NCBI RefSeq assembly: GCF_035046505.1
Contig: NC_089829.1
Coordinates: 1,720,001 to 1,784,000, forward strand
Length of the DNA stretch: 64,000 nucleotides
Direction: 5' to 3'
Source: Tiliqua scincoides
Lineage: Eukaryota; Chordata; Lepidosauria; Squamata; Scincidae
The notes under the pieces are model-generated. The model worked only from the letters and a program-made list of their open reading frames with translations, was not told the origin of the DNA and did not search any database. The translations under genes and the position numbers were made by a program. This document shows, piece by piece, positions 11,501-23,500 of this stretch (within the stretch, counting starts at the first letter, position 1; every line of letters begins with the position of its first letter).

Positions 11501-14500
11501 CCTCCCCCCTGCAAACGCACCCGCTCTCGCTGCGTCTCCCTCAGTTCCTGCAGGAAGTCCCGCAGAGCAGTCCGCACCACTTCCGGGTCAATGTCTGCTA
11601 CAAGCTGCTCATTGCGGCTGGGGGACATGGTGCGCTCCGGCGAGAGGGGCCGGGGGGCAGGGCTGCCTGCCTTCGAGATGGGGCTGCCGCAGCCATCCAC
11701 AGCAGTGTCTGCTAGAGAGAGAGAGGAAAACATTCTGGTCAAACAGGAAAGCGGGCCCATAGCAACGACAGCCACTTCAGCCACCTTCTGAGGTGGTTAC
11801 CTTTGGGGGGGGAAAAGAGCCTTTTGGGGGAACTGCCACGGCCCCTGACGATTGGACTCGGGGCCCGGCCCCCGCAGCTAATGCCCATGGTGCGCCGGAG
11901 GGCTGAATGAAGGCTGCCCAGCTTGAACTCCACCTCCCGCTTCAGGCCCTCCACACGGGCCAGCTCGGCCTCCAGACCATGGCTGCGCCCTTCAGCAGCA
12001 CTCAGGCACAGGCCCAGCTCGGCCGCTTCAGCCTGGGTGCGCTCCAGCTTGATCTCCAGGTTGCGGGCATTGTCCAGGAGCTTCTTCTCATTGACGCGGG
12101 CCTCCTCCAGGCTCCCCAGCAGCTCCCTTTCCCGAAGGCGAAACTCTCCGTCCAGGTCGGACAACTTCCGGTGGAGGTTGTGCAGCTGGTGGGGGGGGCA
12201 GAAGACATCCTGGATGATCATCCCAACCTGCAAGACTCCAAACTAAGGGCTCCCAGGTGCTCCAAGTTAACAATGGTAGGGAGGCCTCACGCTGGCACCC
12301 GGGCAGATGACTCCAAAGAGTGTGTGAAGGACAGAGTTCAAATCCTACCAGGAACGGCTGCCCCGGAGCACCCAAAGCCCAGCACTCACCTCCTTCCGGG
12401 CCGACTCCCTGCTGGCCTCACTCTCTGCCATCTTCTGCTTGAGGCCAAAGGACTCTCGCCTGCTCTCCTCCTCCCGCTGCTCGTCCAGCACCACCCGGGC
12501 CTGCAGCTCAGCCATCTCCTTGCTTTTCTTGGTGTTCTCGCTGTCCAGCATCTTGACCTGGGGAAACCAGGCAAGGACGCAAACTGGGTCAGCCGAGAGA
12601 GAGCGAGCGCAAGCTGGACTCTGCCAGTCTCAAGCAGCTGCCTCCGCAGAGGGCTGCAGGCAGCTGGAGAGGCGGATCGCGCCCACAGCCCCGCCACCCC
12701 ACTCAATGGCCAGTCACAGTCAAGAGGGACTCTGCATGTCAGGGAAACAGGGGCTGCAATCCCCCACCAGTTGGACCACAAAGCACCCAACAGTCACTCA
12801 TTCCTGGCCAATTCCATCCAATTCAACACTCCCGCATCCCACCCCTTTGCCTCCCTTCTCCCCGCACCTGTCGCCGCAGTTCCTGAAGTTCCCGGCGGGC
12901 CTCCAGCCGCGAACGCTCCACTTCCTGGAGGCTGCTGCGCAGGTCCGAGGCCTCCTTTCCCGTGGCCGTTCGTGTCTCCTCCAGGATGGAAATCTTCTGC
13001 TCCTTCTCCTCATTGGCACGCTTTAAGCTGAAGCAGGCAGGGAACACAAGGGCCATCTCACCCAGTATCCTGTTTCCAACAGAGGACAGCCAGCACCTCC
13101 AGAAGCGAGACACAAGAGCCCTCTCTGAGTGCTGCTTTCCAGCAACTGCCGCTCAGAGCAAGACTGCCTCTGAGTCTGGAAGCTCCACTGGGAATGTCAG
13201 AAACTACCTCCCTCCTCACCTGATGCGGTCACTCTCTGCCCGCTTCACAGCCATGCGCAGTTCTGCATTGGACCTCTGCAGGGCCTCCTTCTCCTTGATC
13301 TCGTCACTCAGCCTCCTCCGCAGGTCTGTCACCTCCTTGCGCTGGGACTCCTGGGACTCCTGAGCTTCCCGTGCCTTGCGGTGAGTTTCCACCAGGTCCC
13401 GGCGGATCAGGTCACGTGCATCATCCACCACGCGCAGCTGCATCTTCAGCTCCTCCACCTGGACAGGAAAGACCGTGACTGAAGGGGCGTCTCCGGAAAG
13501 GCTTCAATCTGCTCCTCCCTCTCCTCTCCATTTGCACTACTTATTTCCAGGGTGGGCAGGTTCTGCTTTGCATTACAAGATCTCTGGCCTGGGACAAAAC
13601 GCTGCAAGAATCTGGGTTCACTATTTTCACTTATGTTTCTAAAGGCTGAAAACCACTTTCAACACATGGCCCCATTGAAAAGTACAGGTGTGCGCCGCTT
13701 AACGACTGGGACATGTTCTCCTATCCCCGTTGTTATGCAATTAGGTCATTAGGTGAACACTCAGTCCAAACAGACACTTCCTGCCAGAAACTAGCACAGG
13801 CCACTGGAGATAGATTGTGTCTTCTTTGCATTAAGAGCCCCTCTGTTATGTAAATGGACACTATGCTGCAGGCTATGGGAGATGGGATTGCCTCATTAAG
13901 AGCATCCTTACTTTGACTTTGACCATTGTCATATATGCGGCCCGTTGTTAAGTGAACGGTTGTTAAGCAACACACACCTGTACAACATTTAACAACAGAA
14001 TAAAAGGAAAAAGCAACTGGATCTCCACTGAGGTTTCAGGGGCCTCCAAACACAGAGATTCTGCAAGCAAGGATCAGAGAGAGGTTAAAAAGGCAGGGGA
14101 GCCGGCCAGGGGGCACGCACTGACCTCTCGGAGGGCCGATTCCCGCTGCTTGGCCAGCTCCCGGGCCTGCTCGTGCAGTGCCTTCAACTCACGCTCATGG
14201 CCCATGATGGCTTCCTCAAACTGCACCCGCAGGCTCCGCAGCTCAGAGTTCAAGGCATTGATGGTGCTCTGCAGAGGGGAAGACAAAGACAGCCCCCTCC
14301 ATGATCCAGTCTGGGCCCCGAAAGGAAGGGCACAAGCCAGCTGTCCAGAAATGCACTCACAATTGCTCCCCCCTTGCCTTGCACAGGGTAGTCCTGGACA
14401 GGGAGGGGAGGCTTTGTGGAGTTGGAGACTGCCAATCACTTTGTGGGCAGCAGATTCAGGACGGGCAAGCGGAAGCCCTGCGTCAACTGACAGCACTCAC

Positions 14501-17500
14501 TGCCACAAGATGCAATGATGGCTGCCGACATATATGGTTTTAAAAGGGAAAGGATATTGATGGCAGTTAGTCACGCTGGCTCTGCAGAACCTCCATGTTC
14601 AGAGGCAGTTTATCTCTGAATACCAGCTGGTGGGAGAGAGCCACTGCCCTTCGCAGCCTGCCTGCTTTTGGGTTTCCAGGGGCACCAGGTGGGAAGAGGG
14701 GTGGGGGTGGTGGACCCTCAGTCCAACTCAGCAGAGCAGCTCTGGGGGCAGCATCCACAGTGCCTCCGCATACAGAGGCCGTCTACCTGCAGCTGCTGCC
14801 TGTCACCTACCCGCTCCTGTTCCTGGCGGCTCTGGGCATCCCGCTTCTGCCTCTCCATGTCCAGAGTGGCGCTGGCCAGGCTTTGCTGGGCACCTGACAG
14901 CTTCTCCAAGAGAATGTTCTTCTCTGACTCCTTGAGAGACAGTGCCTGGGGGAGAGGCCAGGGGTCACAAACACCTCCAGGGGGCACGCTCCACCCGCCT
15001 TCAGAAGGGACCCCACCCCAAGGCCTGTGGTGGGTCAGGAGCTGGAACAGAGTGTGCTGCAGGTCATGCACTGCTGGGGGGGTGGGAGGCAGCAGAAGTG
15101 CTGCTCACCTGCTGCTTCTCGCTCTCGGCCAGCAGGAGGCCTTCATCTCGCTCCTGCTGCAGGGCTGCCATCTCCTCACTCAGTTCCTCCTTCTCTGCCT
15201 CGTGGCGCGCCAGCAGCTCCTCCCGCTCCTGTGTCAGGCGGTGCAGCAGCTCCTCCCGCTCCGCGTCCAGCTGCAGCTGCAATGCCTCCTGCCAGGGCAA
15301 CAATTCGGGATGGGATGCAAGGTAGAGGGCGGCCCAGGGCCCCGCCTGGCAAGGTTGGTTTGCATTAGCCAGCGCCCCTCGAAGCGGAGCCTTGACAGTG
15401 CAGCAGGTCCTGGAGGGGGCGAGAGCTCCAGCCAGTGGGGAAGGCGCCCAGGACTTACACAGGAGAAACTGCCAAGGGCTCACACAGCAATGCCAGATAC
15501 ACCTACTCATAAGTAAGTCCCCTGGAATCCAGTGGAGCTTGCTGTCAGGAAATTGTGCCCAGGCATGCAGCCTAAGATGGGATCTGCAAGCCCCAGGAAG
15601 CACACACTGACAGAGCAAAGTATCTTTCTCCTGTCTCCTGACATGCAGAACTTGGGGCTGCCCCAAAAGACTGGCTGGCTGGAGGCTCAGGCTACAAAGA
15701 AGTCCTGCACTGAGTAGCAGAGAATTGATCTGAGGAACTCACCGTCACAAGATACCAGGGACGGCCGCTGGTTTGACTTTGGAAGACAGGGATTAGATGA
15801 CATCAGGGAGGAGGGGGCCCATTAACAGAGTTGGCTACGATGGCTAAACGGAGCCCCCGTTTCCAAAGGCAGTTTACCTCCATCCACATTTTATCTGGTT
15901 AGTCAAACCGGGGAGGGCTATTCCTTCCATGTCCTGGTCAAGGGCATCCGGGTGGCCACCAGGGCCCTGATTCAGCTGCACCTGGCTTGGCACGTACTTT
16001 CTCCCTCTGAAGATGGTCTATGTCCTCCTCGTGAGCTGCCTGTGCCTTCTTTAGGGCGGCCTGGGCCTCCTGCTCTGCCTGGCTCAGCTTCTCGGCCAGC
16101 AGCTCCTGCTCCCTCTCCAGCCGGCTCACCTCGGCCTCCATCTCCTTGCGAATACCTGCCAGCTCCGCTGTTGTGGGGGGGGGAGGCAGGCACGGCATGA
16201 AGGAGTACCCTCTGCAGACTCCACGCAAGTCCAAAAGTTGCCCGCCAGAGGTTGGGGAGGGGGAACTTCCCCTGGTACCTTGCAAGGCCTCCTTGGCCCG
16301 CAGCCAGCCCAGGCCCTCTCCCTCCAGCTGCTCCTTCCGGGCCTCCAGATGGACCTGATGCTGCTGGACATCAAAGAGGGTAGTCTCCAAGGCATCCTTT
16401 TCGGACCTAGACCAACAAACAGCAGAGGCTCCGGCACCAGTCCTGCTCCTGCTGCCTCTGGAGTTGGCCCCTGGGGACAGCACTGAGCTCAGGACTGCCA
16501 GCGCTGATGTCAGCCTCTCTCCAAGATCTGAGGCAGGGAAAGCTCTTTCTTGCCCAGCCCAACCAGGAGATGTGGCCAAGGCCAGATCAGAGGTCCACCA
16601 CTGTGCTGCAGCAACCCACCCCTGCCCTCCCCTGGGCCCCAGCCTGCCAGCACAGACTCTGGGGTTGCCTCTCCATATGACGTCCCCCCAATCACTGCCA
16701 GCCCTCCTTGCGCAGCCGCTGCACCTCTGTGAGCCTCCCCAGAAGACGCTCCCGCAGCCAAGCGCTATGCCTGTTTGCAAACGCTGCTATGTGCTGGCAA
16801 CCATCCCGACAGCGCCTCCCCACCTGCAGGTAGGCTGGCCGGCCAGCCATGCAGCTCAGGGCAACTCTCCACAAGCCTTATGCCAGCGCAAACCACTGTA
16901 GGAGTGCCGAACGAGGCCTTTTCCGCTGCCGCCACAGCCGCCTGCCCCACTCCCTGTGCCTACCTGAGGCCAGCAACCTCCTCCGCCAGGCCCCGATTCT
17001 CACGCTCTGAGGCTGCCAGCTGCACCACCAGGCTGGCCTTCTCCTTCATCAGCACCTCCTTCTCCTTGGCTGCGCGAAGCAGAGCCTCGCTGTGGCGCTC
17101 CAGCTCCCTGCGTGCCTGTGCCAACTCCTCACCGGCCGCACTCTTCTGGCGCGACAGCTGCAGAGCAGAAAAGGAGGACAACTGCACAGCTGTCCTTGCT
17201 TCTGTGCCCACTCTCAGCCCCACCAGCCAAACCGTCCCCTTGAACCCAACCAGCAGAACTCATATGGCTCAAGCCTTGGAAGAGAGTCTCTGAGCACATG
17301 CAGACTGCTCTCCCCTCACAGACCACCTGGGTGTCAGAGACCCAGCTCAGACAGAGAAGCGCCTGTTGCCCATTCCCAGCCCCCCCACCCCGGGCTCAGC
17401 AAAGGTCTGCTCCACAGACAGGTCAGGGCTTGCTGCCCAACCATGACCAGAGCCACCCTGTGACCTTCAGTTCTTATATCCAAAGAAGCTGAGGTCTTGT

Positions 17501-20500
17501 GTGAAGCCAGCTGCAGCTCAGGTCAGAAGCAGCTGGCAGAAAAGCAGGCCTGTCTTGCAAAGCTCTGCCGGAAAGCCAGCTGCCACCGTCTCCTAGGACG
17601 AAGACAGGTGTGCGAGGGAGCCTGTGGGCACCCACTGGACTCTGCAGATGCCCCAATACTCACCTGCCCCAGCTGCTCCTGGAGCTGCCCCTTCTCCCTC
17701 TGCAGCACCTGCAGCTCCCGCTCCAGGTTCTCCCGGCTCTGCTCCACTGCCTGCAGGGAGTGGCCCAGTCCGTGGCGCTCCGAATCCAGGTCCAGCTTCT
17801 CCTGCTCCAGCCGTACCAGCTCGTCCCAAATCGTGGCCTTCTCCTGCTCCACCTCCTGCTTCTTCCCCAGGAGAGAGGCCTTCTCTTCCTCCAGCTGGTC
17901 CCCTCACAGGAAAGGAGGAGAGGGAAGCACTGGTGCACATGCTGGGAAATGGTTTCAGGGGATACGGGACAGAACTGGGGGCCTGCTAAATTCTCCAGTC
18001 AGATGCAGTCTCAGGGGGAACACTGAGCCAAATGGATCCAACTGCTGAGAAACACTCACTACAGCTCCAACCTTGTTATACACGGATTTTTTATACACGG
18101 ATTTGACTCAACACGAATGGCCACTGCAAATGAGAAGTAATGCGTAGATCCCTGGAGAAGGGGAAAATGCATCACTTTAAAATCACAGTTTTAAAAACTG
18201 CTTTTCTTACTGCTGTAAAGAGACAGTCATGCAAGTGATCATTCCATTCTTCAGCTGAGCCAGGCAAAAGCAAGGGGTCCTTTGCATTTCTAATTGCTGA
18301 CTGCCTCTCTACAACAGTAAGAAAAGCTGTTTTTAAAACCACAATTGTAAAGGGACACACTTTAAAATTGCTTTTATTTAACACATTTTATGGTACCGGA
18401 AGGGAGTTCCAAAATCAAACCCCTGTGAATGCAGACACACAACCTTATTAGCAACAATGGAGGGGCAAGAAACCTGGAAGTGGGTCTTTAAATCTATTTT
18501 TCCACTGTTTTTTTATTTATCCAATAGGGGTTCTGGAACGGAGACAGGCAGATAATGAGAAATGGCCTGTACTTATTATGCTCTGGAAAGAGCAACAATC
18601 AGCCTGCCAGACAGGAGCATCTGCTGAAATTGTAAAACCCCTCCAGAGACTATTGACAAATCACTCCTGGGGTGGACAGCCGTGCACAGCAGCCACACAG
18701 CAGAGGACTTCATGGGCCCTTAAAAGACACACCCACTTAACTGCACACTTTTTGGACCACCCAAAGGATCGGAAACTTGGGGTTTGGGAGTGTAGGGGAT
18801 GGAACTTTGTCCTGCACCCACATCAGCACAACCGTGGAGCCCACAAGCCCCTTTCAGTACAGGTCTGGCCCTCACCTGAACAATGATGCGGTTCAGCTCT
18901 GTCTTGTCTTGAGCAAGGCCCTCATTGAGGGCACTCATCTTGGAGAGGGAGTCATGCAAAGAGGCCTCCTCCGCCTTCAGCCTGTTCAGGGCAAGTTCCG
19001 TCTCGGCCTGGCTCACCTCAGCCTGGTGAGACGAGATCACAGAAAGGGTCCATACTGTCAAAAAGCAACTATGTGGCTGCATTTTGGTGGCAAGCTTTCA
19101 GGAGCACAGCAGCACAAATCAATCCGAAAGACAGCCAGCTAGCAGAAAGCTGATGAGATGCCAAGGAGTTATCATGAACATTCCAACTTTGTTGAAAAGT
19201 GGTATGTAAGTATTTTTAAACACCTTGATGGCAAAGGTGTCCCTAATAGAACCTCGACAAGCAGCGCAATAGGGCTTTGAGGGTTGCAGGGAGACCACAG
19301 CCCATCAGGGGCTCCCTGGGTAATGCCCAGGAGAGCATCAACAGCCCACTGGATGCTTACAGAACTGCTGGATGAGAGAACCCTTAGTCTGGTCCATTTT
19401 TCAGAGAGCAGGCACTGCAACAAAGCGGACAGCTGCAACAGAGCCCAGCTGCATCTGCACTGCGACAAGACCCTGAAACTCTGCACTCCTGCTCTGAGCC
19501 TTTAAACATATCCCTGGACTGCTGGAAGATTCAGGGAACCCAGCAGGAGTAGAGCCAGTCTCTTTCCAGCCCCCAGGAAGTGGCACTTGCTCACCTTGGC
19601 AAGGGCTTCAGCCATCCCAGCCTTCTCATCCTCCAAGACCTCCTTCTCCAGGAGGGCCTTGCTGAGTGCCTCCTTCACCAGCACCAGTTCCTTCTTCAGG
19701 GCGGACTTCTTCCCCTCCAGCTGCTCCAGCTGTTTGTGCCTGTGAGAGAGAAGGGAGGGCACCACATTGCTGAATGGCTCCAGGGGGCCCCAAATTCAAG
19801 AGTGATGTTGGCTCACAAGCACCCCAAGACTGGCAAAGCTGCATTCACCAGGCACAGTGCCAATTTTCAAGTTGGACAGCCAGTTTCCAGTTGAACAGCA
19901 GGGTGAAAAGGGGGGGGGAACTGATGCCTTAAGCAGCACTGATGTTGTTGCCCGTTCCTCCCCACTCCCACTGACTGAGTCCCTCAAGGCAGAGCCCTCG
20001 TCTCTCACTCAGAGAAGGGCCCTCCAAAGCCCCGCCCTGCGCCAGCAGAAGGCACACTGCCAGCTTCCTCACTGGGGTCTCTCGCAGCCCTGCACCCCAG
20101 ATGCAGGCTCAGTGCCACCCCCACCGCTACTGCCCCACCTACCCCCGCTCAATTTCCTTCTTGGCCCGCTCCCGGTCCTTGGAGAGGTCCTCCTTCTCCT
20201 CCTCCAGGTCATCATGCCGGCGCTGGAGGTTGCTGTTAGCCAGCTGCAGCTTCTCATTCTCCTGCCGCAGCTCCTCCAACTTCTGCTGGGCCACTTGCAG
20301 GCTCTTCTCCAGGTGGGTCTTCTCACTGATGTCAGAGGAGGGAGAGAGATGCTGATACCTGCGTGCAAATCACGCAGAGGCGCTCCGGGCCGCGGACTCC
20401 AGTCTCTCAGGACCTACTTGTTTTTTAATCTAATTTTTTAATTTCACCCAGCACTCTGGCTGTTCCCCAACAGCCCACAGGTGGGTTGCAGGATGAGCTG

Positions 20501-23500
20501 ACTCACCTGCCCAAAAGCTCCGCTGACAAGCGGAACCGGCTGGCATCGCGTGTGGCATCCTCCTGGGCCTGGGACAGGCTGTCCATGTTGTCCCTTAGCT
20601 GCAGGATCTTCTGCTCCAGCGAATGCCGCTCATTGTCACTCTCTGCCAGCTGCCTCTTCAGGGAAGTCACCAGGTCCTGGGCAGCCTCATGTTTTGCACG
20701 CACGTCCTGGCCGCAGATTTCCAAGAACTCAACATCTCACTCTGGGGCAGGTTACTAGCAAGCCCGTAACACACACACCGGCCCCAGAGTGAGCAGACAA
20801 AGTCAAGACATTTTTGGTGGCTGCTCAACAGTGAGGGAACTGCCCCCCCCTCATTCTTAGGAGGACACTAGAACAGCTGCTGTTAAGACAGCACAGTAGA
20901 GCTCTTTTGTAACACCCATCTTGAGATGACTGAAAGGCAGCTAGAAGTCTTTTGAACAAACAAAATACACACACACGTTCGGGTACAGAAATGGGCTTTT
21001 GGGAGTTTACACAGTGTGTTTATTTTATTGTAAAAACATCCATCCTGCCTTTTCTTGTAAAACAAACCCCCAGCAACTACCACATCAACAGCAATGGAAA
21101 AGGGGGAGAAGCGAAACAAACTAAGTTTAGTTCAAAACAGAAGCATAAGACCAGAACCACAATTTAAACTGGCCAAATTTTCAACATTTTAAAAGGGATT
21201 TTGGGGGGGGGGGATTTTTACAGAGGATGTTAGTCCCAAGTATTTTCTGATCCCATTGGAAGTGGCAAGTATTCCTCAGAATCTATTTTTTAAACAAACA
21301 AAACCCTAAGTTCCCAAAGTTTTTATGAAAATGTGCAAATAATGCCTGGGAAACTTTAAGAATTGCAAGTGATGCTCTAAACAGCTCTACCCTCAGCGAG
21401 CAAAAACAGATATGTTCTTGATTCAGACGGCAGAATCCAGCCTCCTTTGGTGCAAAATTGCAATGATTCCAGCACAGAAATAGCCCAGGATTCGTGGACC
21501 TCTGTCTGTCCATCTGTCTTTTGGGAGTAACTTTGCATTACAGAGTTTTAGTGAATCTGGGCTCCTGTGGACCAGAATTAGCCTCTCCTTCTACACCCCC
21601 CCCCCCCCGAATTTTTTAGCTGACAGGCAACAGAAAAAGAGGACTCCTGCACAGCTTGAGTCCCTGACAGGAGATTTGGGAGAAGAAACCCAATTCCAAG
21701 GAATTCTACCCATGAACTGTTCCCCACGAACTATGCGCCTGATGCTGCGAGTCGCGTGAAACCATGCAGCTGCCTCCGCTTTGCAGCTCCACTCTCACCT
21801 GCAGCTGCAGCTGGCGCCTCTGCAAGGCTGACTGAACAGCTGTGAGGGTGGAGTCCGAGAACACTGGGGAGATGCTGCGGCGAGGGGAGGAGCGGCGCAG
21901 CGGGGATGGCGTTCGGAGGCTGGAAGACAAGCCTCGCAGGCTGAAGCCAGTGGTGTCGCTGTCCGAGGCGTCAGTCGTCCGGTCAGTGGCGGGCAGGTGA
22001 ATGCCACTGTCTGCGTCGGAGAGGACAGCCTACGGGACAAGAGCCAGCCGCGCCATGAAAAAGAAGCGTGCCCCGCTCTACAGAGGCTGCCGCTGCACTC
22101 GGGATGAAAGCCAGCAAGCCCACCCTCACCCGGCAAACACTGCAGGCGCCAGGAGTGGGTGTGCTCCCTCCGGCCCCCCTACCTGAGCAAGGTCTCGCAA
22201 GGTCTGCTGCAGCGCCTCGGCCTCCGTCCGCAGGGCCTCAATCTCCTCCGCATCTGCTGCCACTTGCTCCTGGGCACGAGTTGCCTCCTAGGAAGTGGCC
22301 ATGCGGGATTAGCAGGCTGAAACTTCACAGGTCCTGGGTTCAAGGCATCTTTGGGACTCAGTTATCTGCGGTTTTCCTGGACATGCTCCCCGTCTTTGTG
22401 GCTAATCCTGCCTGTCCTTCCACGGCATGCCAGCCTCACGACTAGCTCCAGAGAACTTCTGCAGACCCACCGAATGTCCCCACAAAGCCTGCCTCAGTCC
22501 TCCCCTGTCCAACCAACAGCTGCCCTTCCCCCACATCATCCCCACCACTGCTCTGTCCCTTACCAAGACCTCCAGCTTCTGGGTCAGGATCTCCACTGTC
22601 TTGGCCTTCTCTGAGTTCTGGGATTTCATGCGCTCCAGGCTGGACGTGACTTCACAGAGTCTGGGGTGGGAGAGGAACAGAGGAAGCTGCCTCAGACCTA
22701 GTCCGGTTCTTGGTTTGCCTGGCCCAGAGTTGTCTGCTCCGACCGGCAGCAGCCACTGAGGCTCCTTTGCAGTCCTGCAACCTGACGTGTAATCTTGGAT
22801 CCTCTGGGTGCAATATGGGTGCTCTGCCCTGAGCTAAAGGCCCACCTGGTGACTCAGGGCTCAATCCTATCCAACTTTCCAGCACTGGTGTAGCCGCAAT
22901 ACAGTCCCAAGGTAAAGGAACAAATGTCCCCATACCCTGAGGAGGCCTCTGTGACTGCCTTCCCACCACCGGATGCAGTGCAAGTCCCACTGGCACAGCT
23001 GCACTGGCTCTGGAAAACTGGACAGGATTGGGCGCCCAGGCAGCCACACCCCGGAGTCAGTCCTTGGTCCACCTAGTGCAGTCATGCTAAGCTCTAACCA
23101 ACAGCAGCTCTTAGACAGAGAAGGGTTTTTTCCCAGGTCTGCTTCCTGAGACCCTTTTGAGGGGGTGGCCCAGTCCAAAACAGAAACACACACACACACA
23201 CACTCACACACACACCCCGCTTCTCATGTAGCTTTGCCCATCAGGACCAGTACCTGTTGCTCAGCTCAGCCTTCTCCGTGTCACACCTGACCTGCAGCTG
23301 GATCATGTCCCGGACTTTGTCCTTCAGCTGCTCCTCCAGCTGGGCTGTCAGAAGGGCCTGCTTCTCCAGGGCTGCGCTGGCACTGGTCTCCGCCAGGCGC
23401 AAGTTTCCACTCAGATTTAAGCAGGCGGCATGTGCCGTGCGGGTCGACCGTGACAGCTCATGATTGAGCTCAGAGAGGTCTCTACAAGGCAAAGCCGGGG

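Larger units (their letters stand above)
5571..12557 (-). other. CROCC: CROCC exons 26-37 (residues 1306-2041)
   Basis: Exons 12557-12390, 12185-11801, 11708-11521, 11254-11134, 10937-10774, 9571-9356, 9253-9029, 8786-8637, 8522-8322, 7044-6913, 6245-6072, 5657-5571. Exon 27 is the longest (385 bases) and, with exon 28, carries the second Ser-Pro-rich break (GRAPSPIVRGRGSSPKRLF; SPISKAGSPAPRPLSPERT). The rest is coiled coil, ending in EQLQQELRKGQHSF. Landmarks matching human include DKISKMKTNEAKLE (31), QEGEAAALRTLQKVQEDRRL (34) and EDSVRLSAEKGRLDR (35). The C-terminal 28 residues correspond to the human tail STLKGQLQQELRR… but the last dozen differ. Confidence 0.93.
12868..20706 (-). other. 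CROCC: CROCC exons 13-25 (residues 554-1305)
   Basis: Exons 20706-20507, 20325-20143, 19739-19595, 19022-18876, 17894-17664, 17157-16964, 16406-16279, 16167-15998, 15288-15109, 14945-14811, 14268-14125, 13458-13220, 13027-12868. The translation is uninterrupted heptad coiled coil. Good anchors to human are ELLGSEKTHLEKSLQ (13/14), SALNEGLAQDK (16), EEMAALQQERDEGLLLAESE (21), ALSLKESEKN (22) and LKRANEEKEQK (25). The acceptor of exon 17 has a purine-rich stretch between its pyrimidine tract and the AG (…GTGAGGGGACCAG), but only that site keeps LEEEKASLLG in frame. Confidence 0.93.

Noticed and set aside
11907-13031. 374-codon plus-strand ORF
   Set aside because: Antisense shadow of CROCC exons 25-27, running through introns.
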